A DNA stretch of 9,013 nucleotides from JBGPIK01 sp041484845 (GCA_041484845.1 JBGPIK010000285.1:1-9013); one strand, 5' to 3'; shown: positions 1-7,228, counted from the stretch's first letter. Numbers and translations are program-made. Notes: a model not told the origin generated them from the sequence alone.

Positions 1-2462
1 AGATGGTTTATGCTTGAGAGAGACTTGTTATGACAATCGGTACATACTTTCCTGAGCGCGGCTTCTCTCGTTTCTTCAACAAAGAGGCTGTTATGAACAT
101 CGTGGCATGTAACGCAGGTACCCTGGTTATCTGTCCGCCATGAACCGGCGCCGTACAACGTCTCACAATCTGTCTTAGTCTTTATTTCTTTTATCCCTCC
201 ACCGACGATCATGGTCTTTGCCGGGCTGGAGCTGGTAGGTGATTGCCAGCAGGTGTAGCCCTGGAATTGGCTGTCGTACTTGGAGGGGACAGCGGGTCTA
301 GGGGGGTCGGTGGTGGCGTCTGCGCCGGCGTTTCTGTTATTATTGCCGCCAACACAACTAATCGCGCCTTTGGAATCAGTTGTACAGGTTGTCGGGTCTT
401 CAAGATCGTACTTTCCAAGTGCATTCGGCACGATGTTTCCGGTGAACTTGGCGTGCGGGCTGTTCAGGAACGAGTTGCCGATAACGTGGCCGTTGAACTC
501 CGGGACATAGGCCGGCGCCGTAGCGGCATTCTTCACGGGAATATTTTCCGGATGGCTAAGGTCCGCATCCAGGCCTATACCATTATTGGTCTTGGCAATG
601 CTCTGGTGGCAACCGAAGCAAAGGTTCGTCCGGCCTACGCCGTCAGCGAGCGCGCCCATTCCGCTGCCGGTGACATGGGTGGACGGAAATTGGCTTGCTG
701 CAATCTGTGTGTCTACTACTTTCGGAACGACGGCATTATGGCACCTTGAGCACTGAATACCGTCGCGGACCCACTTACCGGCTTGCGTAAAGGTAATTCC
801 CGGGAATGAATCCCCAGGCTGGGCTGGAGTGAAACCAGGAGTACCAATTCCCTCCACTCCGACTAATGGGTACCATATGCCGCCTGCGCCTGTGCAGTCT
901 AATGATGTGGTCTTTGAGGACAGGCTGCAAAGGCCGGCCGATGAGTTGCTCCAGCCTGTTGTGTGGCAGGCCGCGCAACTGTAATTGCTGGTGCCGTTAT
1001 ACTTTGCTGATCCGTTCACGTTAACGATAACGTCAAGACCGGCCGGCGCAGGGGCCATCCAGTCACCGAAGACGTACAAGAGAGGGTAGTCTGTGCCGTT
1101 GATGTTGGCCGTCGCATTAGTGAAGTCTAGTGATCCGGTAGCGGCGCTGGTGTAACCCGTTATGACGCCTTCCTCATTAGGCCCTGCCCAAATCTTACCG
1201 GCAGTTACCTTTCTCAGCATGTTCTTGTGGCCTTGCTTTAGATAGCTGTCCTTCATTCTCTCGGCAGGACCGTTGTACTGGGTTAAGCTGCTGTGGCAGT
1301 GGAGACAGCCATTATCAGGGTCAGGAGCCTGTCTAGTAAAATCCCAATTTGGAATGGTAGAAGCTAATGGAGTGGTAGCAACTGAAGTTGTACCCAAAGC
1401 CGGCTGACCGGCCCAATTAGCCCAGCTCCCACCGTTCGCAAGACAATCTCCCATGGTGGTGAAGGTGCTCAGATCCAGCCAAGTACTGCTCGAGCGCGTT
1501 GTGCCGTCAGCCTTTGTAAGGGACGAGTTTGGATAACCTTTAATGCCCTTGGCGTAGGTGCACTTGTCGGTGCCGTCATACTTGGGGGGTGTGGTAAATG
1601 ACCAGTCATAGGCTGTCGATGAATTGAAGCCCCCGTTGGGGTGACTGCCACTGTCTATGACCGGACAAGTTATTACAGCCGGTGTAGGTGGTGTAAGAAT
1701 CGGAGGTGTAGTCGGATATGCAGTCGTCATGTTCATGGTTGTGTAGCAGAACCCCGCATCGACGGCGCTTGTGCCTTTCGGACCAAAGGGTAAAGGAGTG
1801 CCGTTGGCATCCTGTCCTTTGAACTGTCTGCCGTAGGCGACGCAAGAACCGCCATAACCAGGGGTTGGGAATGTTCCGGCAAATCCCGAGGGAGCTGTGG
1901 CAGATGTCTGTTTCCATGTACCGCCTAAAGCTGCGCACATCTGGGCAGTCCGGTCGAGATCAGTCAAGGGAATGCCATTTCCCGCACCGTCAACGCAGAT
2001 GCTGGTGGTCACGGAATGCTTTGTCCCGTCGTTTCCAGCAGCGCCTGCTACGGTGCAGGGTGCGGAATCGTAACACTTATTTTCCGGTGCCGCGACCCAT
2101 GAAAGGCTGCCTTTCGTGCTAACGCGTGTACCTGTGCAATTTGCCTGGACGTTACACGGTAATGCCCCCTTGGATCCGCACGTACTGGTAGCCGTTACAT
2201 CAGTCGGGTCCATTCCTGTTAGTCCGGTGTTGTTATAGATACACTGTCTGCTGTTTGTTACGCCGGGCACGACATCCAGGGTACCGTCAGTTCTCACCCC
2301 ATTGATACACACCATATCATTGGGCGTGATCCAGCCGCCGGTCGCTCCGTTTTGGACTGCGCCATCCCAATAGTATCCTGCCCCAGCGTTTCCGGTCATT
2401 ACTAATGGTAACGCAATGACTAAAAAAGCTGCTAGATATAATAATTTTGTTTTAAGTTTCAC
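1..2462 (-). CDS. Secreted multihaem c-type cytochrome, 3' end missing (runs off left edge)
   Basis: An open frame of 820 codons without a stop continues past position 1. The start is GTG at 2462, preceded by a strong AAGGAGG with 7-nt spacing; an in-frame ATG at 2483 lacks such a site. Residues 1-29 form a signal peptide (KLKTK, then a hydrophobic core, ending near NAGAG) with no lipobox Cys, so the protein is exported. Six haem-binding motifs are visible: CLHCH 386, CAACH 496, CSRCH 571, CFGCH 615, CVTCH 783 and CTDCH 807. Isolated His residues (KQGHKN, NSPHAKF) could be distal ligands. Residues 30-385 carry no CxxCH but are rich in Cys, Gly, Thr and Asn, with a Pro-rich linker near 245-262. 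A C-x3-GG-x-W motif recurs at 176, 340 and 523, with a looser copy at 766. The likely role is periplasmic or extracellular electron transfer; the exact family is not recognised. A sigma-54 promoter lies 61 bp upstream. Confidence 0.9.
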   Translation of the reverse strand, partial: MKLKTKLLYLAAFLVIALPLVMTGNAGAGYYWDGAVQNGATGGWITPNDMVCINGVRTDGTLDVVPGVTNSRQCIYNNTGLTGMDPTDVTATSTCGSKGALPCNVQANCTGTRVSTKGSLSWVAAPENKCYDSAPCTVAGAAGNDGTKHSVTTSICVDGAGNGIPLTDLDRTAQMCAALGGTWKQTSATAPSGFAGTFPTPGYGGSCVAYGRQFKGQDANGTPLPFGPKGTSAVDAGFCYTTMNMTTAYPTTPPILTPPTPAVITCPVIDSGSHPNGGFNSSTAYDWSFTTPPKYDGTDKCTYAKGIKGYPNSSLTKADGTTRSSSTWLDLSTFTTMGDCLANGGSWANWAGQPALGTTSVATTPLASTIPNWDFTRQAPDPDNGCLHCHSSLTQYNGPAERMKDSYLKQGHKNMLRKVTAGKIWAGPNEEGVITGYTSAATGSLDFTNATANINGTDYPLLYVFGDWMAPAPAGLDVIVNVNGSAKYNGTSNYSCAACHTTGWSNSSAGLCSLSSKTTSLDCTGAGGIWYPLVGVEGIGTPGFTPAQPGDSFPGITFTQAGKWVRDGIQCSRCHNAVVPKVVDTQIAASQFPSTHVTGSGMGALADGVGRTNLCFGCHQSIAKTNNGIGLDADLSHPENIPVKNAATAPAYVPEFNGHVIGNSFLNSPHAKFTGNIVPNALGKYDLEDPTTCTTDSKGAISCVGGNNNRNAGADATTDPPRPAVPSKYDSQFQGYTCWQSPTSSSPAKTMIVGGGIKEIKTKTDCETLYGAGSWRTDNQGTCVTCHDVHNSLFVEETREAALRKVCTDCHNKSLSSINH

Positions 2463-2522
2463 GCTGCTTCCTCCTTCAAACATGCCGTTGCAAATATTCT
2501 GAGTTCCCCGTTTTGTCTTAGC

Positions 2523-2537
2523 GCAACTTCAGTGCCA
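2523..2537 (-). promoter_or_regulatory. Sigma-54 (-24/-12) promoter of the cytochrome gene
   Basis: On the minus strand the sequence reads TGGCACTGAAGTTGC. This matches the RpoN core TGGCAC-N5-TTGC at every fixed position with correct spacing. Transcription would be expected to start about 12 nt downstream, near 2512, giving a leader of about 50 nt before the GTG at 2462. The adjacent upstream gene encodes a sigma-54 activator, which fits the assignment. Position, orientation and spacing all support a functional site; no expression evidence is available. Confidence 0.82.
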
Positions 2538-2590
2538 CGGTCCGCGTTCCGATTACATTCGGCTCGTCGGGCTTCAATATAAAGTGAGGT

Positions 2591-2607
2591 TAACCGGCTG
2601 CCGGTTA
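2591..2607. repeat. Inverted repeat, possible activator-binding site
   Basis: Arms TAACCGG and CCGGTTA are perfect complements around a 3-nt CTG spacer. The repeat lies 54-70 bp upstream of the -24 element of the cytochrome promoter. This dyad size and position would suit a transcription factor dimer such as the neighbouring Fis-type HTH regulator. Activator binding is inferred from position only; no second copy was found upstream of the kinase gene. Confidence 0.4.
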
Positions 2608-2736
2608 GTTCAATGAAAACATTAAAGATTTTCTGATATCTGTCTCCGGAGCGGCGCAACGCGAGGCTTGGTCACCCCGGGTGCTGCGAATTCTTTGCGA
2701 ACCCGTGTTTCTTACGGAGTAGAAAAAAAGGTGTCG

Positions 2737-2758
2737 AGGTGCGTGAAATCACGCACCT
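2737..2758 (-). terminator. 10-bp perfect inverted repeat: terminator of the two-component operon or upstream activator site
   Basis: Arms AGGTGCGTGA (2737-2746) and TCACGCACCT (2749-2758) are perfect complements separated by AA. Read on the minus strand, the hairpin lies about 95 nt past the stop of the response-regulator gene and is followed, after 7 nt, by seven T. This resembles a rho-independent terminator, but the T run starts later than usual. The repeat is also 200-220 bp upstream of the cytochrome -24 element, a normal distance for a sigma-54 enhancer site, so it may be a protein-binding site instead or as well. Confidence 0.5.
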
Positions 2759-2852
2759 GGGAGCTTTGCACTTGGGCCGCGGCGATGCGGAGAGAAAGAG
2801 ATCGGGGAGGTTGGGATGAGGAGGTCAGCGGCGGGTGATAAAAGATCTGGAG

Positions 2853-4226
2853 CTACAACAGTCCATGCTTTTTCATTCTGTTCCTGAACGCGTCGCGGCT
2901 GATACCCAGTAATCGAGCCGCTTGGACTTGATTACCTTCGGCCAATTCGAGCGCTTCTTCTACCAGTTTCTTTTCTAAGTCCGTCAAGCGCAAGCCGGTT
3001 TCTGGGATGTGAAAAGATAACTCAGGTTCTGGCTCTTCTCGCGCTGTTGCCGTGACTTCTTTGGGGAGTTGCTCTGCCTCAATCACGCTTCCCTGTCCGA
3101 GTATCACCGCTCTCTCGATAGCGTTCCCTAACTCCCGCACATTGCCCGGCCAAGAATAGTTGGTTAGAAGGAGTAACGCTTCGGGGGCTATTGTGGGCAC
3201 TGGGCGGCGCAATTCGTGCGCGTATTTTTCGACGAAGTGGCGCGCCAGCAACGGGATATCTTCTTTGCGCTCGCGTAACGGAGGAACGTGAATTTGAATG
3301 CCGCTGAGTCGGTAAAACAAATCGCCGCGAAACGAGCCGTTGTCGATTGCCTGCTGGATGTCCCGATTGCTCGAAGAAATAAGACGTACATCGGTTTTTA
3401 GATGACGAGTTCCGCCAACGCGCAAAAATTGTCCGTCCTGCACCACGCGCAAAAGTCTTGCCTGAAATGAGGCGCCCGTTTCGCTGATTTCATCAAGGAA
3501 TAGAGTTCCTTTGTTGGCGACCTCGAAAATCCCTTTTTTGGTTTCGCTCGCGCCGGTGAACGATCCCCGCTCGTGACCGAACAACTCCGATTCGAGCAGG
3601 TTCTCTGTCAAGGATGCGCAGTTGACCGAGAAAAACGGACCGTCCTTGCGCATGCTACGGTTGTGAATGGTTCGAGCGAAGAGGTCCTTGCCCGTGCCGC
3701 TTTCACCCAACAAAAGCACCGCAGCGTCCGTCGGCGCGACTTTATCGACCAATTGCACAACCTGCCACAAAGCGCGGCTCTGGCCGATGATAGTTGAATT
3801 TTGGTCTTCCCGCTGTATCCGGTCGCGCAGGTAACGATTCTCTTCGTCGGTTTCGCTCCAAGTGAGACATTTCTCGACTCTCAGGAGAAGCTCCTCGGCA
3901 TGAAAAGGCTTGGAGAGGTAATCGCTCGCACCTTTCTTCATCGCCTCCACCGCCGTATCCACGGTCGCATAACCCGTCAATAGAATGACCGGAATATGAG
4001 GATAATGGGCCTTTACGCGCTCCAGGAAATTAATGCCGTCGAGCTCAGGCATGACGAGATCGGTAATGATGAGATCGGGTCGTTCCTTCGCGACCATATC
4101 AAATGCTTTGGGACTTTCAGTTGCGACATGCACCTCATAATCGGCACCGGAAAGAATTTGTTCCAGCGTCTCAACCATATCGGGTTCATCATCCACGGCG
4201 AGAATTTTGGCTTGAGTAAGTTTCAT
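2853..4226 (-). CDS. Sigma-54-dependent response regulator (NtrC/ZraR type)
   Basis: This 457-residue protein has the full-length NtrC-family architecture. The receiver domain (about 5-120) has acidic residues D13/D14, phosphoacceptor D56 in ITDLVMP, T84 and K106. The AAA+ domain (about 145-380) has Walker A GESGTGKD (174-181), the sigma-54 contact loop GSFTGA (221-226), Walker B TLFLDE (241-246) and arginines in the FRGDLFYRLS segment (R300, R306). A C-terminal Fis-type HTH covers about 413-457. It should activate RpoN promoters once phosphorylated. The loop is GSFTGA where the canonical sequence is GAFTGA. The ATG at 4226 overlaps the kinase stop (ATGA), so the two are translationally coupled and presumably cognate. 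Likely targets are the consensus sigma-54 promoters at 2523-2537 and 5560-5574. Orthology to ZraR or AtoC cannot be decided here. Confidence 0.95.
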   Translation of the reverse strand: MKLTQAKILAVDDEPDMVETLEQILSGADYEVHVATESPKAFDMVAKERPDLIITDLVMPELDGINFLERVKAHYPHIPVILLTGYATVDTAVEAMKKGASDYLSKPFHAEELLLRVEKCLTWSETDEENRYLRDRIQREDQNSTIIGQSRALWQVVQLVDKVAPTDAAVLLLGESGTGKDLFARTIHNRSMRKDGPFFSVNCASLTENLLESELFGHERGSFTGASETKKGIFEVANKGTLFLDEISETGASFQARLLRVVQDGQFLRVGGTRHLKTDVRLISSSNRDIQQAIDNGSFRGDLFYRLSGIQIHVPPLRERKEDIPLLARHFVEKYAHELRRPVPTIAPEALLLLTNYSWPGNVRELGNAIERAVILGQGSVIEAEQLPKEVTATAREEPEPELSFHIPETGLRLTDLEKKLVEEALELAEGNQVQAARLLGISRDAFRNRMKKHGLL

Positions 4227-5524
4227 TGTCCGGTCCTCTCCATCGGCACCACTACACGAAAAAGAGTGCCTTTCCCCGGCATGCTTTCGACCTCTATCTC
4301 TCCGCCGTGAGTCTTGATGATTCCATAAGCGACTGAAAGGCCTAGACCGGTGCCTTTGCCCAACCCCTTCGTGGTAAAGAAAGGCTCAAAGACTCGGTTT
4401 CGGTTCTCGGGTGTGATGCCTATGCCCGTATCCTCAACCTCAGCCGCAATAGAATGGTCTTTGCCATACGTTCGTAATGTGATTGTTCCGCCGTTGGGCA
4501 TCGCATCGCGCGCATTGTTCAGAAGATTGAGAAAAACCTGCTGGAGGTGACCCGGACTGCCATGGCAGCAAGGCAACTTAGAATCGAAATGGGTTTCGAT
4601 CCGAATTCCTTGTTTAGCAAATGGTTTCTCAACGAGTTCGAGCACTTCACTAATGCTGTGGTTGAGCGCTGTGGAGCTGAAATTAAAAGTGTTCTTTCTG
4701 GCAAAAATAAGCAAACTGCGAATCAGTTCAGCAATCCGCAGGCCATTCCGATTGATAATCTCTAAATCACGAATCAGCTCAGGGGGTAATTGACGATCTT
4801 TGGCTGATTTCAGTAACAATTCTAATTTGCCTATCATGATGCCGAGTGGGTTGTTGATTTCGTGGGTGAGACCCGCATAAATCTCGCCGATGGCACTCAT
4901 TTTCTCTGAATGAATAAGCTGCGCTTGCGTCGTCTCCAGTTGTGCGATGGCTTTGTCGAGAGCGGGTATGGAAAAGCGGTAAATCAGCAAGATAAGGAGA
5001 GCAGCGACCACCAAGTGGATCGCGAAGATGCGGCCCAACTGAAATAAGAGCGGGTTGCTGTCCATCTCGACGGCGATCGTTTGGAACGGCACTAAAGATG
5101 GGGACAGGTTCAACTGCGCGCGAATCGGGAGGAACGAATGCGCCGACTGCCCTAATATTAGCATCGTTCTGTTTCGCGCTCCCATCAGCCGAAGCGACGC
5201 GATGCCGGTAAGGTGCATTTCCTCCTCTAATATCTGCGATAAGCGGGGGCGTTCCGGGCTCGCGCCATGAATGCCGGCTAGCATAAAAGCGATGTGTTCG
5301 ACCGCAAGCTCGGCATCAGCCTGCAAGTGACGGACGCCGAGAACGAAAAACACGGAAGTTGGGAGCAGGGCAATGATTCCTACCAGCACAAATAAGATGC
5401 GCTCGAGCTTGCGCGTTTGCGTTTTTAGGTCCTGGAACGGAGAGCGCGGCGTAACTGTGAGGGGTCCGTTGTTTGTCGCTAGATTCATATGATCCGGAAT
5501 CGCTGTGCCTAAGTTGGGCAGCAC
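4223..5524 (-). CDS. Membrane-bound sensor histidine kinase, partner of the sigma-54 regulator
   Basis: This is a 433-residue kinase. One membrane segment lies at about 42-64 and a second at about 166-184. They bracket a roughly 100-residue extracytoplasmic sensor region with no motif I recognise. A short helical linker leads to the HisKA H-box GLTHEINNP (phosphorylated His221). The ATPase domain has the N-box NLLNNARDAM (333-342), G1 DTGIGI (365-370), the F-box FEPFFTTK, and G2 GKGTGLGL (389-396). All catalytic motifs are intact, as in the NtrB/ZraS group. An unusual CCH (319-321) precedes the N-box. The start is uncertain: GTG at 5524 gives the longest form, while ATG at 5488 (residue 13) is also possible; neither has a strong Shine-Dalgarno sequence. 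It overlaps the response regulator gene by 4 bp, and a sigma-54 promoter lies 35 bp upstream. Confidence 0.93.
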   Translation of the reverse strand: MLPNLGTAIPDHMNLATNNGPLTVTPRSPFQDLKTQTRKLERILFVLVGIIALLPTSVFFVLGVRHLQADAELAVEHIAFMLAGIHGASPERPRLSQILEEEMHLTGIASLRLMGARNRTMLILGQSAHSFLPIRAQLNLSPSLVPFQTIAVEMDSNPLLFQLGRIFAIHLVVAALLILLIYRFSIPALDKAIAQLETTQAQLIHSEKMSAIGEIYAGLTHEINNPLGIMIGKLELLLKSAKDRQLPPELIRDLEIINRNGLRIAELIRSLLIFARKNTFNFSSTALNHSISEVLELVEKPFAKQGIRIETHFDSKLPCCHGSPGHLQQVFLNLLNNARDAMPNGGTITLRTYGKDHSIAAEVEDTGIGITPENRNRVFEPFFTTKGLGKGTGLGLSVAYGIIKTHGGEIEVESMPGKGTLFRVVVPMERTGQ

Positions 5525-5559
5525 ATCAGCTGCCAGGTTAGGCGCTTATTTCCTACGCC

Positions 5560-5574
5560 GCAAGAGGCGTGCCA
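5560..5574 (-). promoter_or_regulatory. Sigma-54 (-24/-12) promoter of the two-component operon
   Basis: On the minus strand the sequence reads TGGCACGCCTCTTGC. This is a perfect match to TGGCAC-N5-TTGC, including the G after TGGCAC. The expected start of transcription is near 5548, about 25 nt before the GTG of the kinase gene. Because the operon encodes a sigma-54 activator, this implies positive autoregulation, or control by another activator. The 12-bp palindrome TGCCAGGTGGCA (5570-5581) overlaps the -24 box, and TGCCAGGT recurs at 5531-5538. Confidence 0.8.
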
Positions 5575-5673
5575 GGTGGCAGCAAGACCCGGAATGATGC
5601 CCAATCTTGTCGAACTTGAAAAGGGCTAGTCTAAGGAAGGACTGTATAAGTATAATTGGCGTGAGAAAACTGG

Positions 5674-6351
5674 CTAGCTCTCGATCACCCACTCAAAGAT
5701 AAGGAATCCCGCTGTGAGAAAAATAACATCAAACCCGACGAGGAGGCGAATCCAGGCGAGCGCCTCTTGATTTTCTCCGGCACCGAGCAAAATGCTCATT
5801 GAGCGAACCGTGGCCAATATCACGGGGATCATCAGCGGAAATAGGACAAGAGGTAGCAGCAGCTCGCGGGCGCGAGCTTTCAGGGTCACTGCGGAAAACA
5901 AAGTTCCCAACACGGAAAATCCTATGGTCCCGAGCATGGCGACGAAAAAGAGTGAGGGTAGAAGTGTCCAAGCTTCGAGATTGAATAAAACCCAAAATAG
6001 CGGAAACACCACGATCTCAACCAGCAGCATCAAAATGATATTGAAAAGCACCTTGGCCAGGTAAAAAGCGCCGCGGTCGAGAGGCGATAGCAACAACGCG
6101 TCGAGACAATGGTTTTCCCTTTCCACCTGGAAAAGTTGCGTGAGTCCAAGAGTACCGGTAAACAGAAACGCTAACCAGAGTAATCCCGGGGCCATCTCCG
6201 GTACTTTCTCGCGCGGAATTTCAAACGAAAAATGAAATACAAAGAGCAGAAGAATGCCGAAAAAAAACATGGTCAGCAGACTTTCCCGGCGCCGCATCTC
6301 CAGGAGAAAATCTTTCCACAATATAAGGTAGGTCTGTGTCAGGAAGTCCAT
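5674..6351 (-). CDS. ccmB: Haem exporter/cytochrome c maturation ABC permease, CcmB-like
   Basis: This 225-residue protein is the normal length for CcmB and is mostly hydrophobic, with six predicted membrane segments at about 24-42, 55-72, 99-121, 132-154, 163-182 and 200-220. The segment FQVERENHCLDALLLSPLDR (75-94) between the second and third helices corresponds to the conserved cytoplasmic coupling region of CcmB (ERE...D.LLLSP). CcmB is the membrane subunit of the CcmAB transporter that, with CcmC-E, delivers haem for covalent attachment to c-type cytochromes at the periplasmic face. The ATG at 6351 lies 13 bp inside the end of the ccmA-like gene and has a CGGAGA ribosome-binding site. 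No ccmC follows; the next gene downstream is the kinase. It is well placed to serve the cytochrome encoded at 1-2462. Confidence 0.88.
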   Translation of the reverse strand: MDFLTQTYLILWKDFLLEMRRRESLLTMFFFGILLLFVFHFSFEIPREKVPEMAPGLLWLAFLFTGTLGLTQLFQVERENHCLDALLLSPLDRGAFYLAKVLFNIILMLLVEIVVFPLFWVLFNLEAWTLLPSLFFVAMLGTIGFSVLGTLFSAVTLKARARELLLPLVLFPLMIPVILATVRSMSILLGAGENQEALAWIRLLVGFDVIFLTAGFLIFEWVIES

Positions 6352-7055
6352 GATTCTCCGTGCGGCAGGAACTCCCCAAAAGCGCGCATGAAGCTATCCC
6401 AGGGCTGCTGGCGCGGCTCGTTAAATGTTAATTTACCTTGATGCAAAATCACCGCGCGCGTGCACAAATTGAGCACACGTGCGACATGATGCGAGGCCAT
6501 AATAACAATATTGCCCTTGCGGCAGTGGGCGAGCAAGAAGTCTTCCAAAAGATTAACACCACTGCCGTCCAAAACGCCGTAAGGTTCATCCAGCAGCAAA
6601 AGCCCCGGCTCCAGCAGCTCCCACTTGGCAATTGAAAGGCGGCACTTCATACCGCTCGAAAGCGCCGATACGATTTCTTCGGATCTGTGTTTCAAACCGA
6701 CACCGTCAAGAGCCGCATCGAGGGCGGCGGCCCCCAACTTTTTCTTATAAAGCAAAGTGAAGAAACTAAGATTCTCGCGCACGGTAAGGTTGTCGTAAAG
6801 ATGTTCGCCTGGAGAGAGCAAACCGACTGTTGAACGGAGCGCCGTCGATGCTTTCGAAACGTCGATTCCGTCGATTGCGATTTCACCTCGCGTTGGGAAG
6901 GTGAGGCCGGCGAGCAGTTTTAAGAGGGTGCTTTTTCCGGCTCCATTGGGGCCGAGGAGTGCGACGAATTCTCCAGGGGGGACATCGAGGCTGATATCTC
7001 TAAGCGCCCATAGCAGTCCATAGGCTTTAGCTAGCTGACGAACGGTCAAGTGCAA
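6339..7055 (-). CDS. ccmA: Haem exporter/cytochrome c maturation ABC ATPase, CcmA-like
   Basis: This is a 238-residue single ABC ATPase domain. It has Walker A GPNGAGKST (35-43), signature LSSGM (132-136), Walker B GLLLLDEP (151-158), the D-loop region GVLD (160-163) and the switch His in SHH (188-190). The usual Q-loop glutamine is not evident: the segment reads GLLSPGEHLYDNLTVREN, which resembles the CcmA/ABC-2 subgroup. The signature has Ser in place of the first Gly of LSGG. Pairing and 13-bp overlap with a CcmB-like permease make CcmA the best call; a generic ABC-2 exporter ATPase is the alternative. The start is TTG at 7055, with GGGA about 9 nt upstream; no ATG or GTG fits better, and the N-terminus aligns with the usual family start. 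It energises the CcmAB complex at the inner membrane. Confidence 0.85.
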   Translation of the reverse strand: MHLTVRQLAKAYGLLWALRDISLDVPPGEFVALLGPNGAGKSTLLKLLAGLTFPTRGEIAIDGIDVSKASTALRSTVGLLSPGEHLYDNLTVRENLSFFTLLYKKKLGAAALDAALDGVGLKHRSEEIVSALSSGMKCRLSIAKWELLEPGLLLLDEPYGVLDGSGVNLLEDFLLAHCRKGNIVIMASHHVARVLNLCTRAVILHQGKLTFNEPRQQPWDSFMRAFGEFLPHGESWTS

Positions 7056-7228
7056 AGTACAATTCCCAAGTGTGCGTGAATGCTGCGCGGTTCAGAAATG
7101 TTCACCGAACTATAGTGGGCGACCCTTATGAAATCAAGAGACGATGTGCTTAAGGCGGCAAAAGAAAATGGCGGAAAGCGGAGATCGGAAAACTTCGACG
7201 TAGCCGTTCAAGAATTCAGACATAAGTG

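Larger units (their letters stand above)
2463..2852. other. Regulatory intergenic region between response regulator and cytochrome gene
   Basis: This 390-bp gap lies between the stop of the response-regulator gene and the GTG start of the cytochrome, both on the minus strand. It contains the cytochrome ribosome-binding site (AAGGAGG, about 2470-2476), a consensus sigma-54 promoter (2523-2537), a 17-bp inverted repeat (2591-2607) and a 22-bp inverted repeat (2737-2758) next to a run of seven A on the plus strand (2723-2729). I see no convincing gene in it. A 66-codon minus-strand frame (2459-2659) spans the promoter and looks spurious. The length and contents fit a sigma-54 promoter with upstream activator sites. 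Confidence 0.7.

Noticed and set aside
243..749. 168-codon plus-strand frame.
   Set aside because: It lies antisense to the cytochrome gene, has no recognisable domain and has no ribosome-binding site; it is a shadow of the GC-rich codons.
1606..1938. 110-codon minus-strand frame.
   Set aside because: It overlaps the cytochrome in another frame, and its Arg/Cys/His-rich composition is typical of an out-of-frame reading.
1..2462. Apparent 2.4-kb region without a complete gene, possibly noncoding or a decayed pseudogene.
   Set aside because: Reading the minus strand from GTG 2462 gives 820 codons with no stop; all six CxxCH motifs fall in the same frame. It only lacks a stop because it leaves the window.
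2459..2659. 66-codon minus-strand frame whose stop overlaps the cytochrome GTG start.
   Set aside because: It spans the sigma-54 promoter and the 2591-2607 dyad, would begin upstream of the predicted transcript start, and has no domain.
5651..5656. Perfect TATAAT on the plus strand between the ccmB-like and kinase genes.
   Set aside because: There is no suitable -35 and no plus-strand gene downstream.
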